Source: Melaminivora sp034675505 (lineage in GTDB: Bacteria > Pseudomonadota > Gammaproteobacteria > Burkholderiales > Burkholderiaceae_C). From it: DNA of 64,000 nucleotides. Position numbers and translations under genes: made by a program. Below are positions 63,488 to 64,000 of the stretch, piece by piece. The stretch spans positions 1-64,000 of the forward strand of contig JAUCDD010000025.1 of the NCBI GenBank assembly GCA_034675505.1, given 5' to 3'. The notes beneath the pieces were generated by a model. That model did no database searches. It was not told where the DNA came from and worked only from the letters and a program-made list of their open reading frames with translations. Each line of letters starts with the position of its first letter. Positions within the stretch are counted from its first letter, which is position 1.

Positions 63488-63608
63488 GGGCGGAGCGCAA
63501 GCAGCGTGCAGGGGGGGCCAAGCATCATAGGCGAGCGCGGGCAGCGCGGCGAGCACGCCGCCCGGCGCTGGCGCCGCCCCCTTGCGCTGGGGCAGGAAAC
63601 CCCGGCGC

Positions 63609-64000
<392 letters not shown>

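Overview
This window is a dense, GC-rich (roughly 68-70 percent by eye) stretch of bacterial chromosome. Gene content and order (divergent amgK next to lptD-surA-rsmA, ubiM, malic enzyme with a phosphotransacetylase tail, TfpX next to a type IV pilin) and a characteristic dispersed 50-60 bp repeat with a GCTAT end point to a betaproteobacterium of the Comamonadaceae (Acidovorax/Alicycliphilus/Comamonas type). That placement is inference from recognised families. No rRNA, tRNA, CRISPR, insertion sequence or prophage was recognised.

Layout. 1-5.9 kb: outer-membrane biogenesis (sugar kinase AmgK, broken; LptD; SurA) plus the rRNA dimethylase RsmA. 5.9-9.6 kb: secreted guanyl-specific RNase with its barstar-type inhibitor, then MaeB. 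9.8-13.3 kb: class III aminotransferase divergent from a LysR regulator, and a cyclohexadienyl-dehydratase-like periplasmic protein. 13.3-29.5 kb: a long run of mostly plus-strand genes: orphan flagellar-rod-like protein, a Fur-box region, SPFH protein, DUF4178, DUF350, VF530, Fic, membrane spermidine synthase, giant MHYT hybrid kinase with an HD-GYP regulator, methyltransferase, Tat-lipoprotein FAD oxidoreductase, Na+/H+ antiporter. The SPFH/DUF4178/DUF350/spermidine-synthase part looks like one functional module into which VF530 and Fic have been placed.

29.5-44 kb: central and envelope metabolism: hydrolase, acetoacetyl-CoA synthetase, UbiM, a GAF-GGDEF cyclase, uracil/xanthine permease, L,D-transpeptidase, stress-type proteins, a Leu/Ile/Val-type binding protein, thioesterase, cobalamin adenosyltransferase, FAD lactate/glycolate-type dehydrogenase. 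44-50 kb: asparaginase II, the TsdB-TsdA thiosulfate dehydrogenase pair, an MFS exporter and an AraC regulator. 50-54.4 kb: a five-gene minus-strand operon around the LpoB/YcfL/COG3014 lipoprotein set. 54.6-58.9 kb: TonB receptor divergent from cytochrome cd1 nitrite reductase (nirS) with an FNR-type site. 60-61.4 kb: AT-rich pilin/TfpX cassette. 61.8-64 kb: FHA and PP2C proteins and the end of an amino-acid ABC transporter ATPase.

TsdBA, NirS, UbiM and the quinone-linked dehydrogenase suggest a respiratory generalist able to use thiosulfate as electron donor and nitrite as acceptor. Four otherwise well-conserved genes (amgK, DUF4178, COG3014 lipoprotein, a lipoprotein hydrolase) carry single-base frame changes, several next to G/C runs. 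Either the sequence has indel errors or these genes are decaying; the reader should check this before trusting their reading frames.
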